Positions 52,688-63,862 of a DNA stretch of 64,000 bases are shown here, in pieces. The notes beneath the pieces were generated by a model. The model was given only the letters and a program-made list of their open reading frames with translations, did no database searches and was not told where the DNA came from. How positions within the stretch are numbered: the stretch's first letter is position 1; each line of letters begins with the position of its first letter. Position numbers and translations under genes: made by a program. This stretch comes from Yponomeuta sedellus (Eukaryota; Arthropoda; Insecta; Lepidoptera; Yponomeutidae): assembly GCA_934045075.1 (NCBI GenBank), contig OW203749.1, positions 4,175,804 to 4,239,803 of the forward strand. Direction: 5' to 3'.

Positions 52688-53199
52688 AATCCAATTCGAT
52701 GGCGATTGCATAGCCGAGCAGTAGGTACCTACAAATAAGTCTTCCTTATTGATTTTATTTTATTCATTAGATAATAATCGGGTCACGCAATGTAGTTACA
52801 TCGAAATGTCTTAGTAAACTTCAAGAACACGAATGCATAATATTCTAAATGTTTACTGTTGTTTAATAACAATTATTATTAAATTGACCGCGTTAACATT
52901 TTTATACGTATGAAGGAATACCTACATAGGTACTCTCTACGTGTTTTTGTCTTTTGTTTTACTAAAAAGTAAAATAAAAGGAGTAATTACATACATGAAT
53001 AGTCTTTTGGCAGTAGTCTTTGCTTCGTCATACCTTTCGCGCTAGAGTTAAAAATAATTTGGGAATGGAAATACAATGAGTAAGTATTCGGAAAATTCTA
53101 GCAATGCATTCCTTTATGACACGTATAGTAAATTATAAACAAATTACACAAACGTTCGACAAAATTTGCCAATAAACGTACACGGGTAACAGTGGCTTT
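52688..53199. other. No recognised gene
   Basis: This is AT-rich DNA without recognisable repeats. Confidence 0.35.
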
Positions 53200-53330
53200 T
53201 TGCATCTACGTAATGAGATGATTTATACAGCGTCAAGTGGCATCTTCACTCACACTAGATGGGTCAAGGGACCACTCGGATGCTGTAGTACCTGGGACAT
53301 AGTTTTATAGATGGTGTAGGCTTGGGTGCA
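53200..53330 (-). mobile_element. SINE family F 3' end
   Basis: GGCATCTTCACTCACACTAG, ATGGGTCAAGGGACCACTC, ATAGATGGTGTAGGCTTGG. (GATA)n follows at 53347-53362. Confidence 0.72.
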
Positions 53331-53370
53331 CACGGGTAAATAAATAGATAGATAGATAGATAACAGGGTG

Positions 53371-53462
53371 AATATTCTCAAGTAGGCATATCAATATCGT
53401 CAGGAATATATATATATATATATATATTCCTGACGATATTGATATTCCTACTTGTGAATATT
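53371..53462. repeat. Palindrome around (AT)n
   Basis: AATATTCTCAAGTAGGCATA and ATCAATATCGTCAGGAATAT are matched in inverse on the far side of an AT core, with three mismatches. Confidence 0.87.
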
Positions 53463-53496
53463 ATATGAAACTCAATAAATACAAAAAATATTATCT

Positions 53497-53527
<31 letters not shown>

Positions 53528-53569
53528 CACACACGTAGATAATGTTTTTGTATTTATTGTGTTTCATAT
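53463..53569. repeat. Palindrome around (CA)n
   Basis: The arms 53463-53497 and 53535-53569 (ATATGAAACTCAATAAATAC / GTATTTATTGTGTTTCATAT) are near-inverses around a CA array. It abuts the previous palindrome. Confidence 0.88.
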
Positions 53570-53582
53570 TTAATGCAATGTA

Positions 53583-53815
53583 TCTATAATCAGCCCACAT
53601 CAACCCACCACTGGGCATAGGCCTCCTTTTTACTGCGCCATTCCTCACGGTCCTGTGCTAACCTGATCCATCTCTGGCCCGCAACCCTCACGATGTCGTC
53701 TGACCATCGTGTCGGTGGTCTGCCTACCACCCTCCTTCCCTCCCTTGGCCACCACTCCGATACTGCCCTGGTCCACTGGCCGGCTTCCCTTCTAGCCAAG
53801 TGTCCCATCCCCACT
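53583..53815 (-). pseudogene. RTE-like reverse transcriptase C-terminus
   Basis: The 74-codon frame on the minus strand reads MGHLARREAGQWTRAVSEWW then GRRVVGRPPTRWSDDIVRVA and ends EAYAQWWVDVG. GRPPTRW.DD and the RW...A.DR..W..L.EAY pattern identify an RTE-clade C-terminus. It is of another lineage than 6861-7195. The stretch up to 54010 (ATTTGTCGGGTCAGCTAG) may be a separate repeat. Confidence 0.8.
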
Positions 53816-54424
53816 TTAACTCTGTGATCCGCTTACTAACGTCTTCAAACAATAAAGTTTTTGAACGAAAGACGTGAGACGAAAATCTCGTGTCCCAGTG
53901 TTGGTAATCGAACTCCTCTGAAACGGCATCACCGATTTCAATGGAATTTGGTAGGTAGTAGGACTCATTAATATGGCAAAACAACATTTGTCGGGTCAGC
54001 TAGTAACGTAGTAAAAGTTCTCAGTCAGTTCATAATCTGTGCCCAGTGTGGCGCCCAAAGATGGGACCCAATTTGACCCTGGATGCGTCACTGGCAATTG
54101 GGCAGTACAATATTTGTGTCAAGGGCCCGCGCGGCCTCTACAAGTCCCTTTGCCTTGATTACGTAAATTTTTACGTATACATCTGGGTGAAAAAAACGTA
54201 ATTGGACGCTGTCGTAAAATTATTGGTCTGAATATCATTGTCATGTCAAAAATATCCACAGAATTGCGGTTTTAACAATTTGTGATAGGTTACGTACGAG
54301 TCATACCATATCATATTATGTCATATATGATTATATTAATAATTATATTATTGAATTTGTATAAATGTAAATAAATTTATTCATAAACATATTTTTATAA
54401 CTATTTTAGAGATTGTGTCATAGG
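53816..54424. other. Repeat-like DNA, no gene
   Basis: 53816-54008 resembles an inverted interspersed repeat that ends in GGGTCAGCTAGTAACG. The rest is AT-rich without support for a gene. Confidence 0.4.
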
Positions 54425-54632
54425 TAACATAACATAACATTTACATACAGACACATACATTGCTTCTGGCCCCACACTAGGATACCCTGTGTCGTGGGAA
54501 CCAGAAACAACGACATCACAAACATGTAAACATCCAAGACCTGGACTTTTTTTTTGTTTCCAGCCGGGATTCGAACCCGGGACCTCTTGCATGGTAGGCA
54601 GACGCGCTACCGCTTCGCCACAGAGGTCGTCA
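54425..54632 (-). mobile_element. SINE family E, full length
   Basis: The inverse of 39577-39789: AACATAACATAACATTTACA, GATTCGAACCCGGGACCTC, CGCTACCGCTTCGCCACAGA. It has a T-run where the plus copies have A. Confidence 0.87.
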
Positions 54633-54738
54633 TAGGTAAGTGAGTAAGTAATTTAATTAAGTAAGTTTAAGATTTCTTATTTCAAACACGATTTAAATTG
54701 TTAATTGAATAAATGATAATGATAATGTATGATAATCA

Positions 54739-54841
54739 ATCGTTATCAACCCTTTTATGTCCCCACTGCTGGGGCACGAGTCTCTTCCTGCATCGCAGGA
54801 AGGTTAGGCTATACTCCCACGGGGGCCAAGTCCGGGTTGGT
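54739..54841 (-). mobile_element. SINE family A fragment
   Basis: CGTTATCAACCCTTTTATGT to GGGGGCCAAGTCCGGGTTGG. Confidence 0.82.
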
Positions 54842-54957
54842 AATCCATGATAATCAATACTAAGTAAATATTCCGCTTTGGCACACAGATGTACCTATAC
54901 GTTGAAAGTTACACAATCAAGGCCCTGGATAAGGCATGCACGAGTGACCGCAACATG

Positions 54958-55060
54958 TGCTTCTTCTTCTTCTTCAGGCTATATTAGTCCACTGCTGGAC
55001 ATAGCCCTCCCCTAATGAGTGCCATAGCACAAGTTGTGCCATCATTGGGGGGTAATGCCT
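54958..55060 (-). mobile_element. SINE family B tail
   Basis: CTTCTTCTTCTTCAGGCTAT, CCCTCCCCTAATGAGTGCCA to GGGGGGTAATGCC. Confidence 0.8.
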
Positions 55061-55172
55061 GTATAATTATAATTAATTAATATATATTGATTGACTGCTT
55101 CGTGGGTCTAGCTGTGTCATTACATTGTTACATATTATACTACATAGCTAAAAGAAAACATCGACATATCGA

Positions 55173-55889
55173 TATTAACCCTTTATATGTCCCCACTGTC
55201 GAGTGATTGGAATCAATCACTTGGTTAAGCAACCACAGGCGCGGTCAGGTACGGGATTGTTGGTGAGCGTCCCGTGACTACCGCTAGTGACATTTTTCTG
55301 AGCGCTTCCGTGATTCACAAGGCGCGTTAAGCCGTTGGTGCCGGCTGTCATGTAGTGGCAGTCTTTAAACCATGTCAGAGGCCTTATAGGCGGCTTGATA
55401 ACTTCTGACAGTAAAGCCCGCCACTGCCTTACAATCCTCCACCAACCCGGACTTGGCCCCCGTAGTGAAGTATGGCCTAACCTTCCTGCGATGCAGGAAT
55501 AGACCCGTGCCCCAGCAGTGGGGACATGCAAGGGTTGATAACGATGTCCCCACTCTTCTCCGTCTCTTCCTGTATCGCAGGAAGGTTAGGCCATACTCTA
55601 CCACGGCGGCCAAGTCCGGATTGGTGGCGGCTTGCAAGACTAGTGGCTGGTCTTACAGTCAGCAGTTATCAAGCCGCCCATAAGGCCTGTGACATCGCTT
55701 AGCGACTGCCATTACATGACAGCCGGCACTAACGGCATAACGTCCCTTGTGAGCGCTCGGAAAAAATGCCACTAGCGGTGGGCACGAGATGGTCACCCAT
55801 CCATCCAGGTCACCTGACCGCGCCTGTTGTTGCTTAACTCAAGTGATTGGTTCCAATCACTCGGTTCCGCTAGGCCACGAGCGCTTCAG
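55173..55889. mobile_element. SINE A inserted into SINE A, 11-bp target duplication
   Basis: An outer minus-strand copy (55173-55197 plus 55544-55889) is split by a plus-strand copy (55198-55543). ATGTCCCCACT is duplicated at 55187-55197 and 55544-55554. The inner copy starts at GTCGAGTGATTGG, lacking the first 25 or so bases. Both keep the 5S-like region. Confidence 0.92.
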
Positions 55890-57364
55890 CTCTAAAAAAA
55901 GAGAATATACAGTGTAGTTTACGAGCAACACGTGTTGTATTGTATTATTTATGAATTATGATTATTATTGTTACAAAGAGGTTTGCAATGGTTTCACTTC
56001 AGACTGGCTGGTATGATAGGATGAAGGATGTTTGAATAGAATGAAAGGTGTACTTTTTCTATTCGACTGATGTCAACTCTTGCTTACGAAATTTTCACGG
56101 AATAAATCCACACCTAAATAAAACAACTTTTATTTAAAGGCGCACTCGTAATAATTATATATAATATACTAGCTGTGTCCCGCGGTGCCAGCCGCGGTTT
56201 ATCGATTTTCCCATGGGAATACGACATTTTCCCGCAGTAAAACGTGGCCTACCCATGTGTTAATCCAGGGCGTCCAGTTAACTCCACACAAAATTTCACT
56301 ATAATCGCCCCAGCCGTTTAGACTTGAAGAAGCATCAAACACAGTGTTGCCAACTCCAGTAAATTCGTTCAGGTTAAAAAGTCGTCAGCTGAGTCGCTAA
56401 ATTATTTTTGTCGTCAAAACTTTTGTCTTGTCGCTAAGGCTCTTCCAAGAGTCGTCATTTCTAGCGAAAAAGTCGCTAAATTGGCAACACTGATCAAACA
56501 TACACACTCACAAAATTCGCCCTTAATATTAGTGTGATGTGATGTAATGTGAAATGTGATGTATAAAAAACTTGTGTCGCAATGTTTGTAATGGAATAAC
56601 TTTAAAACGGCTATACCTATTGTTGTAACGGTGCAAACCTCTTTACACCATTTTTTTTCTATCTATCATTTTTAAATATTTAAATTACGTCACACATTTT
56701 TCGGTTTCCCTCATTTTTCATGATTACAACTACCCATCGATTAGATCTGACTTTTTACCGGCTTATCCGTTTTTTATCCAGTTTTTCTGTTTTATTACAA
56801 AATAACAATACCGGAAAATAAAGCATAACATAAAACACTTGAAGTCGTTCCAGTTTGTATTATTTATTAAAGATTTACAACATCACATTGTGATTATTTT
56901 GTGTGTATTTGGTTGGTCTGAGAAAAGGTCGTATTAATAATCGGTCTTAAGCTAATAATCGTATCGAAAATATGGCAAAATAACCCTTGCGAGGTCAGAT
57001 AGTTAATATACTGGTTGGCAGCCCCCCTGGAATATAAATTAATTTTTTTTTTAAGGGAACACACAACTGATTATTAGTTGAATATTTCAAACGTCTGCCT
57101 ATTGCTGTTATTAATATCGACCAAAAAAAATCACTTGTCTTGTATAGACTAATCGAGAGGACTGGGGGCGTTTATGAATGCAAATTTTGTAGTTAGTAAT
57201 AGTTTTTTGGCTTTTTTATTATATAGAAAATAATATAAAAGATCGTATGACGGGGGAATAAAACGATCAATTTTAGGCGAAACGTGCATTCAGCTCCCGA
57301 ACCGGAACCGATAGGCAGGCAGGTTACAATGGGTTTTATTACCGAGTTTTAAATTGCAAATATT
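55890..57364. other. Degenerate repeats, no gene
   Basis: 56170-56345 (ACTAGCTGTGTCCCGCGGTG, CCCATGGGAATACGACATTT) is a known-looking interspersed repeat type of Lepidoptera. 56390-56490 has repeated AGTCGTCA and GTCGCTAA words. 56625-56790 (GTGCAAACCTCTTTACACC) resembles 11065-11250. No coding support. Confidence 0.45.
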
Positions 57365-57407
57365 CGTTATCAACTCTTGTATGTCCCCACCGCTGGGGCA
57401 CGGGTCT
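57365..57407 (-). mobile_element. SINE family A 3' end
   Basis: CGTTATCAACTCTTGTATGT, CCGCTGGGGCACGGGTCTC. Confidence 0.75.
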
Positions 57408-58811
57408 CAATTGTAAATATGTTTACATATTTTCCCTAGGGACGAAATAGTAGATTATGCATTAAGGGAATAAAACCATGTATTACGTCATGGGCGGTAT
57501 ATTGAACCCTGAGCGGAGCGAAGGACTCCGAGTTAACTCCCGAGCGCAGCGAGGGAGTTAAATTTTAACTCCTGAGCGAAGCGAGGGAGTTAAGTAGAGT
57601 CCTGAGTGAAGCCAGGGGTTCATACCGCCCGAGACTAAGACATGTTTTATTCCAGAGGTGAATACTCTACTTTTCACACCATCTGGGAGACAATAAAATT
57701 TTTCTTTTTTTTATTGGTGTTTCGCGCGGTCACACGACACAGTAGTTCAGAAAAAAAAGAAAAAAGGGGTGAGTTTCGAACAACAATTCGAATTTCGAAT
57801 TGCAATGCGGGGCTTCTTCATAGTTTTCATGCGAATTTTGACATTCTAAATTCAAATCACTTTATTCCCTAGGGAAATTCTTCATTATTATTGCCCTCGA
57901 GAGACAAGGCTATGCTTTACGATGATATTTGACGGTACGTAATAAGGCATTGTCGAGCAGGAGGTGTGAAAATACGATTTTTGCACCGTTCTGCAGGTCT
58001 ATTATGAAGCAATATTAGAGCATGAGAAGTGAAAAATATGTTTTTTTAAGTGGAAGACTTGACAAAAATATTTAAAAATGGTAGAGCAAACGTAAGTGGG
58101 CGGTGCCCGCGTGCCTTACATATGCAATGTATTGCATATGTTTAGTCGGTGACAGTTTTGTTTACTTCAGTTGCCTCGCGCTTCTAGTAAAGAAAACAAT
58201 GGTGAAAACTTTAATAAAATGCCTTATTGTGCTGTGTTAGAGAGCAAAAATAAAAGTTGGGGACCAAAATATACCGATCATGCCGTAACATTTCGTCGTA
58301 TTTCATTGTATTTTTAATTAAATTTGTAATTTTTAAACAACCTTTATTTACTGGTTAGTAAAGTTAAATTTTCATCGAAGAAAGTGTACATTCTCTAGAA
58401 ATTTTCGTGAAAATTTTATTTCTACTTAATTACGGATGGGGGCAAACATGATAAAAATCTATCGATAATTGTCTATGACTTAGTAGTCATACATACTTAA
58501 CGGTACTTAGGAATCATAAATTCCAATTCGTCTAAGTAAGTAAAATAATTGTTGTTATTTTATTCGGTCGCCGGGCCGGGTAAAGTAGTAATGTATGAGC
58601 TCCGGTCGCGGTAGTTCTATCTAGTGTAGAGTAGCGGTACAACAAAATGTCAACCTTAATTTCATCATTGACTTTGATCATTGTTTACATTATAAAAAGG
58701 TGCATATTTTACAGTTACTTGAAACTTTTATGATGGTACACCTTTTCGGCATTGACTTTATTTACCAATGGCAACTTGGCATTCGTAGTGTGCGTTTGGT
58801 TCATATGTATA
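57408..58811. other. Unassigned stretch with GAGCGAAGCGAGGGAGTTAA repeats
   Basis: 57495-57620 contains three or four versions of CCTGAGCGAAGCGAGGGAGTT in direct and inverse form, followed by GAATACTCTACTTTTCA. 19445-19740 has a similar arrangement, so this is probably an interspersed repeat. A palindrome ACATATGCAATGTATTGCAT lies at 58118. No gene is seen. Confidence 0.4.
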
Positions 58812-58848
58812 TGGTCCTTAGCACGGGTTTGTGCATTAAAAATAAAAA
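58812..58848 (+). mobile_element. Family D tail fragment
   Basis: GGTCCTTAGCACGGGTTTGT followed by GCATTAAAAATAAAAATAG. Confidence 0.65.
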
Positions 58849-59572
58849 TAGTATAATCATTATCATTAATCATATGTATCAGTTTGGTTACACTAGTTTT
58901 CGTACTAATGTGTCATGTGTCGCTACTTCTACTCTTTTTTTATGTTCTGTGTTTATTACTATACACCTACTACCGGCTGTAGCCAAGCTCTATATAAATT
59001 ATCATCTAGTTTAGCGACTATCTCGCCAAGCGGGGTCAGTGCACCCGTCAGTGATGAATGCGTGTTATGCGAGCGGGAATATTATGAATATGGCAATCCG
59101 CCATATTGTATTGCTGAGGATTTTCGTGGGAAATATGTGTTCGAAAATCAAAAATAGAATTTTCTTGGCTGACACGTGTCGGAAGCGGGACGTTCCATTA
59201 TCTATTTGCCCGACTGCGAAAACGAATTAGGGCTAAGGTTTTCGTTTTGTTAGCATGTTTGTTTCTTTGAGGCCAAACGGCTTGACCGATTTTTGCAATA
59301 AGATGTTGGTGAAAGGCTTATTAGCGTATTAGCCAATGGCTCTATGAGTTAAGCAAATACAAAAAAGCGGTAAAATAAACAGTATAAAAGAAAACATTAT
59401 GAAACATTCAAAAATACAATTTCTAAACTGTTCTTATGGATAACTATCCATATTACTTATATATTAAACGGGTCTAATCGCGATTATTTATCAAGTAAAA
59501 CGTAAATTACGTAGGTATGTAATTGTATGTTGGTTTGTTCTTATGGATGCCCAGATTTTTATTAGGTACTAG
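58849..59572. other. Unassigned; overlapping small frames
   Basis: Frames at 58700-59014, 58915-59157 and 59039-59230 overlap in different phases and show no recognisable domain. I do not call a gene. Confidence 0.35.
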
Positions 59573-59755
59573 CTGACCCCGAACTTCGTACCGCCTAACA
59601 GTCGATTCTTTATTTTTCTCTCCATAAGAACCATCCTCGTACTTCAAGGAATATTCTAAAAAAGGAATTAGCGAAATCGGTTCAGCTGCTCTCGAGATTT
59701 GCGCTTACCAACACATTCATCGATTCATTTTTATACTATAGAATAGATTAGGTAT
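59573..59755 (+). repeat. AGCTGACCC interspersed repeat
   Basis: TAGCTGACCCCGAACTTCGT to ACATTCATCGATTCATTTTT. It is close to 10870-11055. Confidence 0.78.
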
Positions 59756-59827
59756 TAGGTAGGTAATTAATATCTCATTCAGAGCCGTAGATTAAGTCAC
59801 AATTTTCTTTCTTACATTTTTACTTTT

Positions 59828-61330
59828 TACCCGACTGCAGCGAAGCCCAAAAGGAGGGTAATTACCCGACTGCAGCGAAGCCCAAAAGGAGGGTAATGTG
59901 TTTAGTGCGTATGTATGTATGTATGTATGTATGTAAGTATGTCCGATTCTATGTTCCCTCATAACTCCTTAACCAATGGTCAGATTTTGTTAAACAAGGT
60001 GTCATTCGATTCGGCATCCTTGCGCGGGTGTCATAGGCTATATAAAATCATAATAATGCGATCAGAACCGTGACGAAAAATAAAATTCGTTAAGAAGCTT
60101 CGTTAAAGTACAGCTAGGAGCCACTAGATGGCGCTGTTATATTTAGTTTATTGAATTTGAATACTAATTTTATTGAACTACCCCCAACAGGTGTGAAATA
60201 TTTAAAACAGAATTTTGCGGATGACGTAGGTTACATAAAATCAGCATTAATAGAGAACCAACGGAACAAAAAATTACATTTACTTCTAAGCAATTAAAGT
60301 ACCACTATTAGCCACTTGATGGCGCTGCTATATTTTATTTATTCTAATACATGTGTATACATAATTTCGGCTTTGGTCTACATGTAAACAAACCATTTAT
60401 AGAATCGGTACAAATGCGGAAAGAAATAATTCCTATAAAGTGGCTTGATCCTTCTAGATCATTCATTTAATTAAAAAATATAATTTTGTTTAACTACGCC
60501 TAACACGTGCAAAGTATTTAAAAGAGAATTTTGCGGGTGTCGTTGATTACATAAAATCAGCATTAATAGAGAACAAACGCAACACAAATAATATTCACTT
60601 CTAAGTAATTAAAGTACTGTAGCATTAGTTCCTCTACCCAACCACAGATGGCGCTGTTTGTGTTCTAAGTTGCGGTATGGTTTTGTCCGAAGGCCCTACA
60701 TAATGTTAAACAAAATTGGATCCCTCCTCGGCCTCGAGGGGGGTCGCTCCCGATGTGGGTTTAGGGGTCTCTAGGACCAAAACCAGTCCCAAGGTGGTGT
60801 TTAGTGGGTAGGCGCACTTCTTGTGAGTCCCACATTGGCAGCACGGCCGGGTCCGTGCTGTTATGCATGAGCATTCACCACCTCCCTCCCCCGTGTCCTC
60901 CGGAGGGTGCCCTTCATAGGGTAAAAAAAAAAAAAAAAAGATAGTATTTGAGCACTCGACCAATCACTTCGACCAATACTGACTGACCACTAATAATTGG
61001 CACGACTAGTGACGTAGGTAATACACCTCGCTTTGCGCTGTGGTGCGAGTAGTACAGTTACTAATCCGTAATCCTTAGTAACTTTCATATTGCTTCAATA
61101 AATAGATCCCTAAGTACGTGCTGTCGTGCTGAAACAACGTTTCTCTTCTTGTCTGCTGAAACCCTGTCCTACAGTACCACTTTAAGCCACTAGATGGCGC
61201 TGGCATATATTTATTCTAGTACATGTATAAATTTACATAATATCAGCTTTGCTCTACATGTAAACAAACCGTCTATAGAAACGGTATAAGTGCTGAAAGA
61301 AATAATATGTTTATTTCTTTCTACGCCATT
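59828..61330. repeat. Multi-copy degenerate repeat, TAGATGGCGCTG units
   Basis: ACCCGACTGCAGCGAAGCCC occurs twice (59828, 59865), followed by GTATGTATG units. Long similar blocks then follow: GAATTTTGCGG..TTACATAAAATCAGCATTAA at 60211 and 60520, and CTAGATGGCGCTG-like with CTACATGTAAACAAACC at 60124/60317/60377 and 61190/61253. They look like diverged copies of one several-hundred-base unit. A family C insertion (60716-60938) interrupts the array. Confidence 0.7.
60716..60938 (+). mobile_element. Family C retroposon with poly(A)
   Basis: TCCCTCCTCGGCCTCGAGGG to CCCTTCATAGGGT, then 17 A. It is closest to 38141-38363. No clear target duplication is visible. Confidence 0.88.
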
Positions 61331-61922
61331 CGTTTATCTCATTAATTTAAGAAATATCAACCTCATAGGGGGTAATAATACATTACTGCAGAGGCCGAGA
61401 AGTAAGGGATTGCTGGACGAGTTTGGGATAGATGGCCGAGTCGTAGAAGAGGCCGTCTAGAACGAGTCCTGCAATCCCTGTTCCGGCCGAGGATTGTATA
61501 ATGCTTTTCTCAAACAATGCGAGGAAATATTAATATTAAAATAATTACTAGGTAATTAAGAAATAATAGTTTAGTTTGCCGCCTTTTTTATTTTTTAAAT
61601 ACACTAACATATTTGAGCACCATGTTTAACCGCACAAAAACCATAGATTGTTTTTTTTTAATCTTGCAAGTATGCTTACATAACTTAGTAGGTGGTTGGC
61701 TGTATGTAATTTTTCCTTGGTCAGTTTAATTTTAGTAAGTAAATTTAAAAAGTTAGAGCAGCGGACGGTAATGGATTTTCATACTTACATTACTGGCTTA
61801 GGCCAGTAAAGTGAGGCGGGAGCCATAAAAGAGAAACTTTGTGGCTTTATTTCATGGTAATAACACAAAAATTTCCGAGCATGTTAATTATTGAACTAAA
61901 ACTTTCGTAAGCACAACACATT
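61331..61922. other. No recognised gene
   Basis: 61430-61500 has GAGTCGTAGAAGAGGCCG-like words. Nothing can be assigned. Confidence 0.35.
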
Positions 61923-62091
61923 GTAAACTTTTAGTCCGGATTTACTTACGGGTTTTGTTATATCGGAAAAGTCCGACCAGGTTTCGCTCCGAGTCACAGA
62001 GCTTAATCATGGTGAGCAAGCTCGCATCGTCGGTTGCTTGTCTCACACTGATATAACAACACCCGTAAGTAAATCCGGACTAAAAGTCTAC
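61923..62091. mobile_element. MITE family H, uninterrupted copy
   Basis: GTAAACTTTTAGTCCGGATT at the left and its inverse at the right. The body has TCCGACCAGGTTTCGCTCCG and ATCATGGTGAGCA. It serves as the empty site for the G insertion at 3114-3418. Confidence 0.82.
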
Positions 62092-63413
62092 AAAAAATAA
62101 TTAATTTCTTAACACTGATATTAATTTCCTACTGACACTTAGACCAAAACTAACTGAACAAAATATATAAAGTGTAGCATGTCAACTCCCTTTCCCCTGT
62201 GCGGTCATAGTCAGACAAGCTGGGTTCAAAGAAGAAACAATAAATGATAAAAAAATATTTGAACGCTCTCACTGGTAACCGAAGACGGATCCTCCGTGAC
62301 ATCGTATCGTAGGACCCATGAAATTTTAAAAAATTCTAGCTCTATTCATCTTAACGAATTTTATCTCGTAAAATAAGATTAAATTTTGTGTTAGGTTTCC
62401 TGTTCACTTGTGAGACCAAAGATTACACCTAAATATTCAGTAAAATTGTTCAATGCTTTAGGGGGCCACCTCAAGATGAATTTGTTATAGTTTCATTTTC
62501 ATACCGGTAATATTTTGGCATTCAGAAAACCAAGATTTTGTATGTCTCCACGCCCATGCCACAACTCTAAATAACTACGCCAGGCCGAAGGCCGAGCCCC
62601 ATCATGCGGGTGCGAGGAAACTTGCCGCGACGAGGTTGAAGGCCGAGCTCAATACAGGTCGCGGCACGGCCGAAGGCTGTGAAGCGGGCTAGAGGAATAC
62701 TCCCACGGCGATTCCAAATGCTGAGCTCTATTTACGCTGATGCCAAATGGAGAGACTATTAGCGCGGCCGAAGGCCGCAACAGTTACTTAAAGTTGCTGT
62801 TAGGAGGAAACCTGTCGCGCCTTTGTACAGGCCGCGGCTGAAGGCTCAGACCATTTATGTTCCCATTTACAAGTCCTTATTCTAAGTAATTAGCGAGACC
62901 GAAGACTGGGCCCAGCAATGCAAGCACGAAGAATTCTACTCTGGAGATATCGAAAGCTGAGCGCCGTTCAGGTCGAAGAGATAATTCGTGACTATTCCAG
63001 TCCCCACCTACAATCGTTAACATTAAATAACTAGGTGCAGTGGAGCGTTTTAAGCCTACATAAAAAACAGACAATTTATGTAAGGATATTATAGAAAAAA
63101 ATCTGTCGTTTCCTTTGCAAATATTCTAGATAGTTTAACACCATTAGACCATATTAATTATACTAGCTAAAAAATATCGTACGACATAAATTTTTAATGC
63201 AGGCAGGTGGTACCTATGACTATATCAAACAAGTATATCAGTAAAAATATTTATGATTTGCCGCGACATGTCCATTGTCGAACAAAAGAAAATAAAGCAA
63301 TAAACTAATAAAATAATAAAACAATAAAATAATACAACGATTTAAAGCATGTAAACAGAACAGATGGACCTTTAAATTTTATCGTTTTACTGAGTCACTA
63401 AAAGGTCAAAAAT
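62092..63413. other. GGCCGAAGGC-rich degenerate repeats, no gene
   Basis: From about 62575 to 62960 the words GGCCGAAGGCCGAG, GCGGCACGGCCGAAGGC and GCGGCCGAAGGCCGCA recur in irregular spacing. The remainder is AT-rich. No coding support. Confidence 0.4.
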
Positions 63414-63862
63414 AAAAAAAATATTTAAAAAAATAAAAGAACCCGACTGCAGTGATAAATCAACTGAAAGGGAAAAAATAAGATAATTTTATTTTCAAAT
63501 GCTAATGTCGAATCAGAAGAGTTCATGCTGCTTTACTTGAGGGACCAAATAATATAACTTTATAAGCATTATTTGCTCAAACTGTTGCATTTATTATTTT
63601 ATATAAAATGATGCAGTCGGGACCCATTAGAGGACTTTAAACAAATAGTAATGGGTCCCGACTGCAACATTTTATATAAAATAATAAATGCAACAGTTTG
63701 AGCAAATAATGCTTATAAAGTTATAATATTTGGTCCCTCAAGTAAAGCAGCATGAACTCTTCTGATTCGACATTAGCATTTGAAAATAAAATTATCTTAT
63801 TTTTTCCCTTTCAGTTGATTTATCACTGCAGTCGGGTTCTTTTATTTTTTTAAATATTTTTT
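63414..63862. mobile_element. Long fold-back element, about 215-bp arms
   Basis: 63414-63629 and 63649-63862 are near-perfect inverses with a 19-nt loop. The arm passes through GAACCCGACTGCAGTGATAA, TTCAAATGCTAATGTCGAAT and TTACTTGAGGGACCAAATAA, and ends at the loop with GGGACCCATTA. The CCCGACTGCAG word also occurs in the repeat at 59828. Confidence 0.93.

Noticed and set aside
58700..59230. Three overlapping small frames
   Set aside because: Different phases over the same DNA, no domain, and a D tail fragment in the middle.
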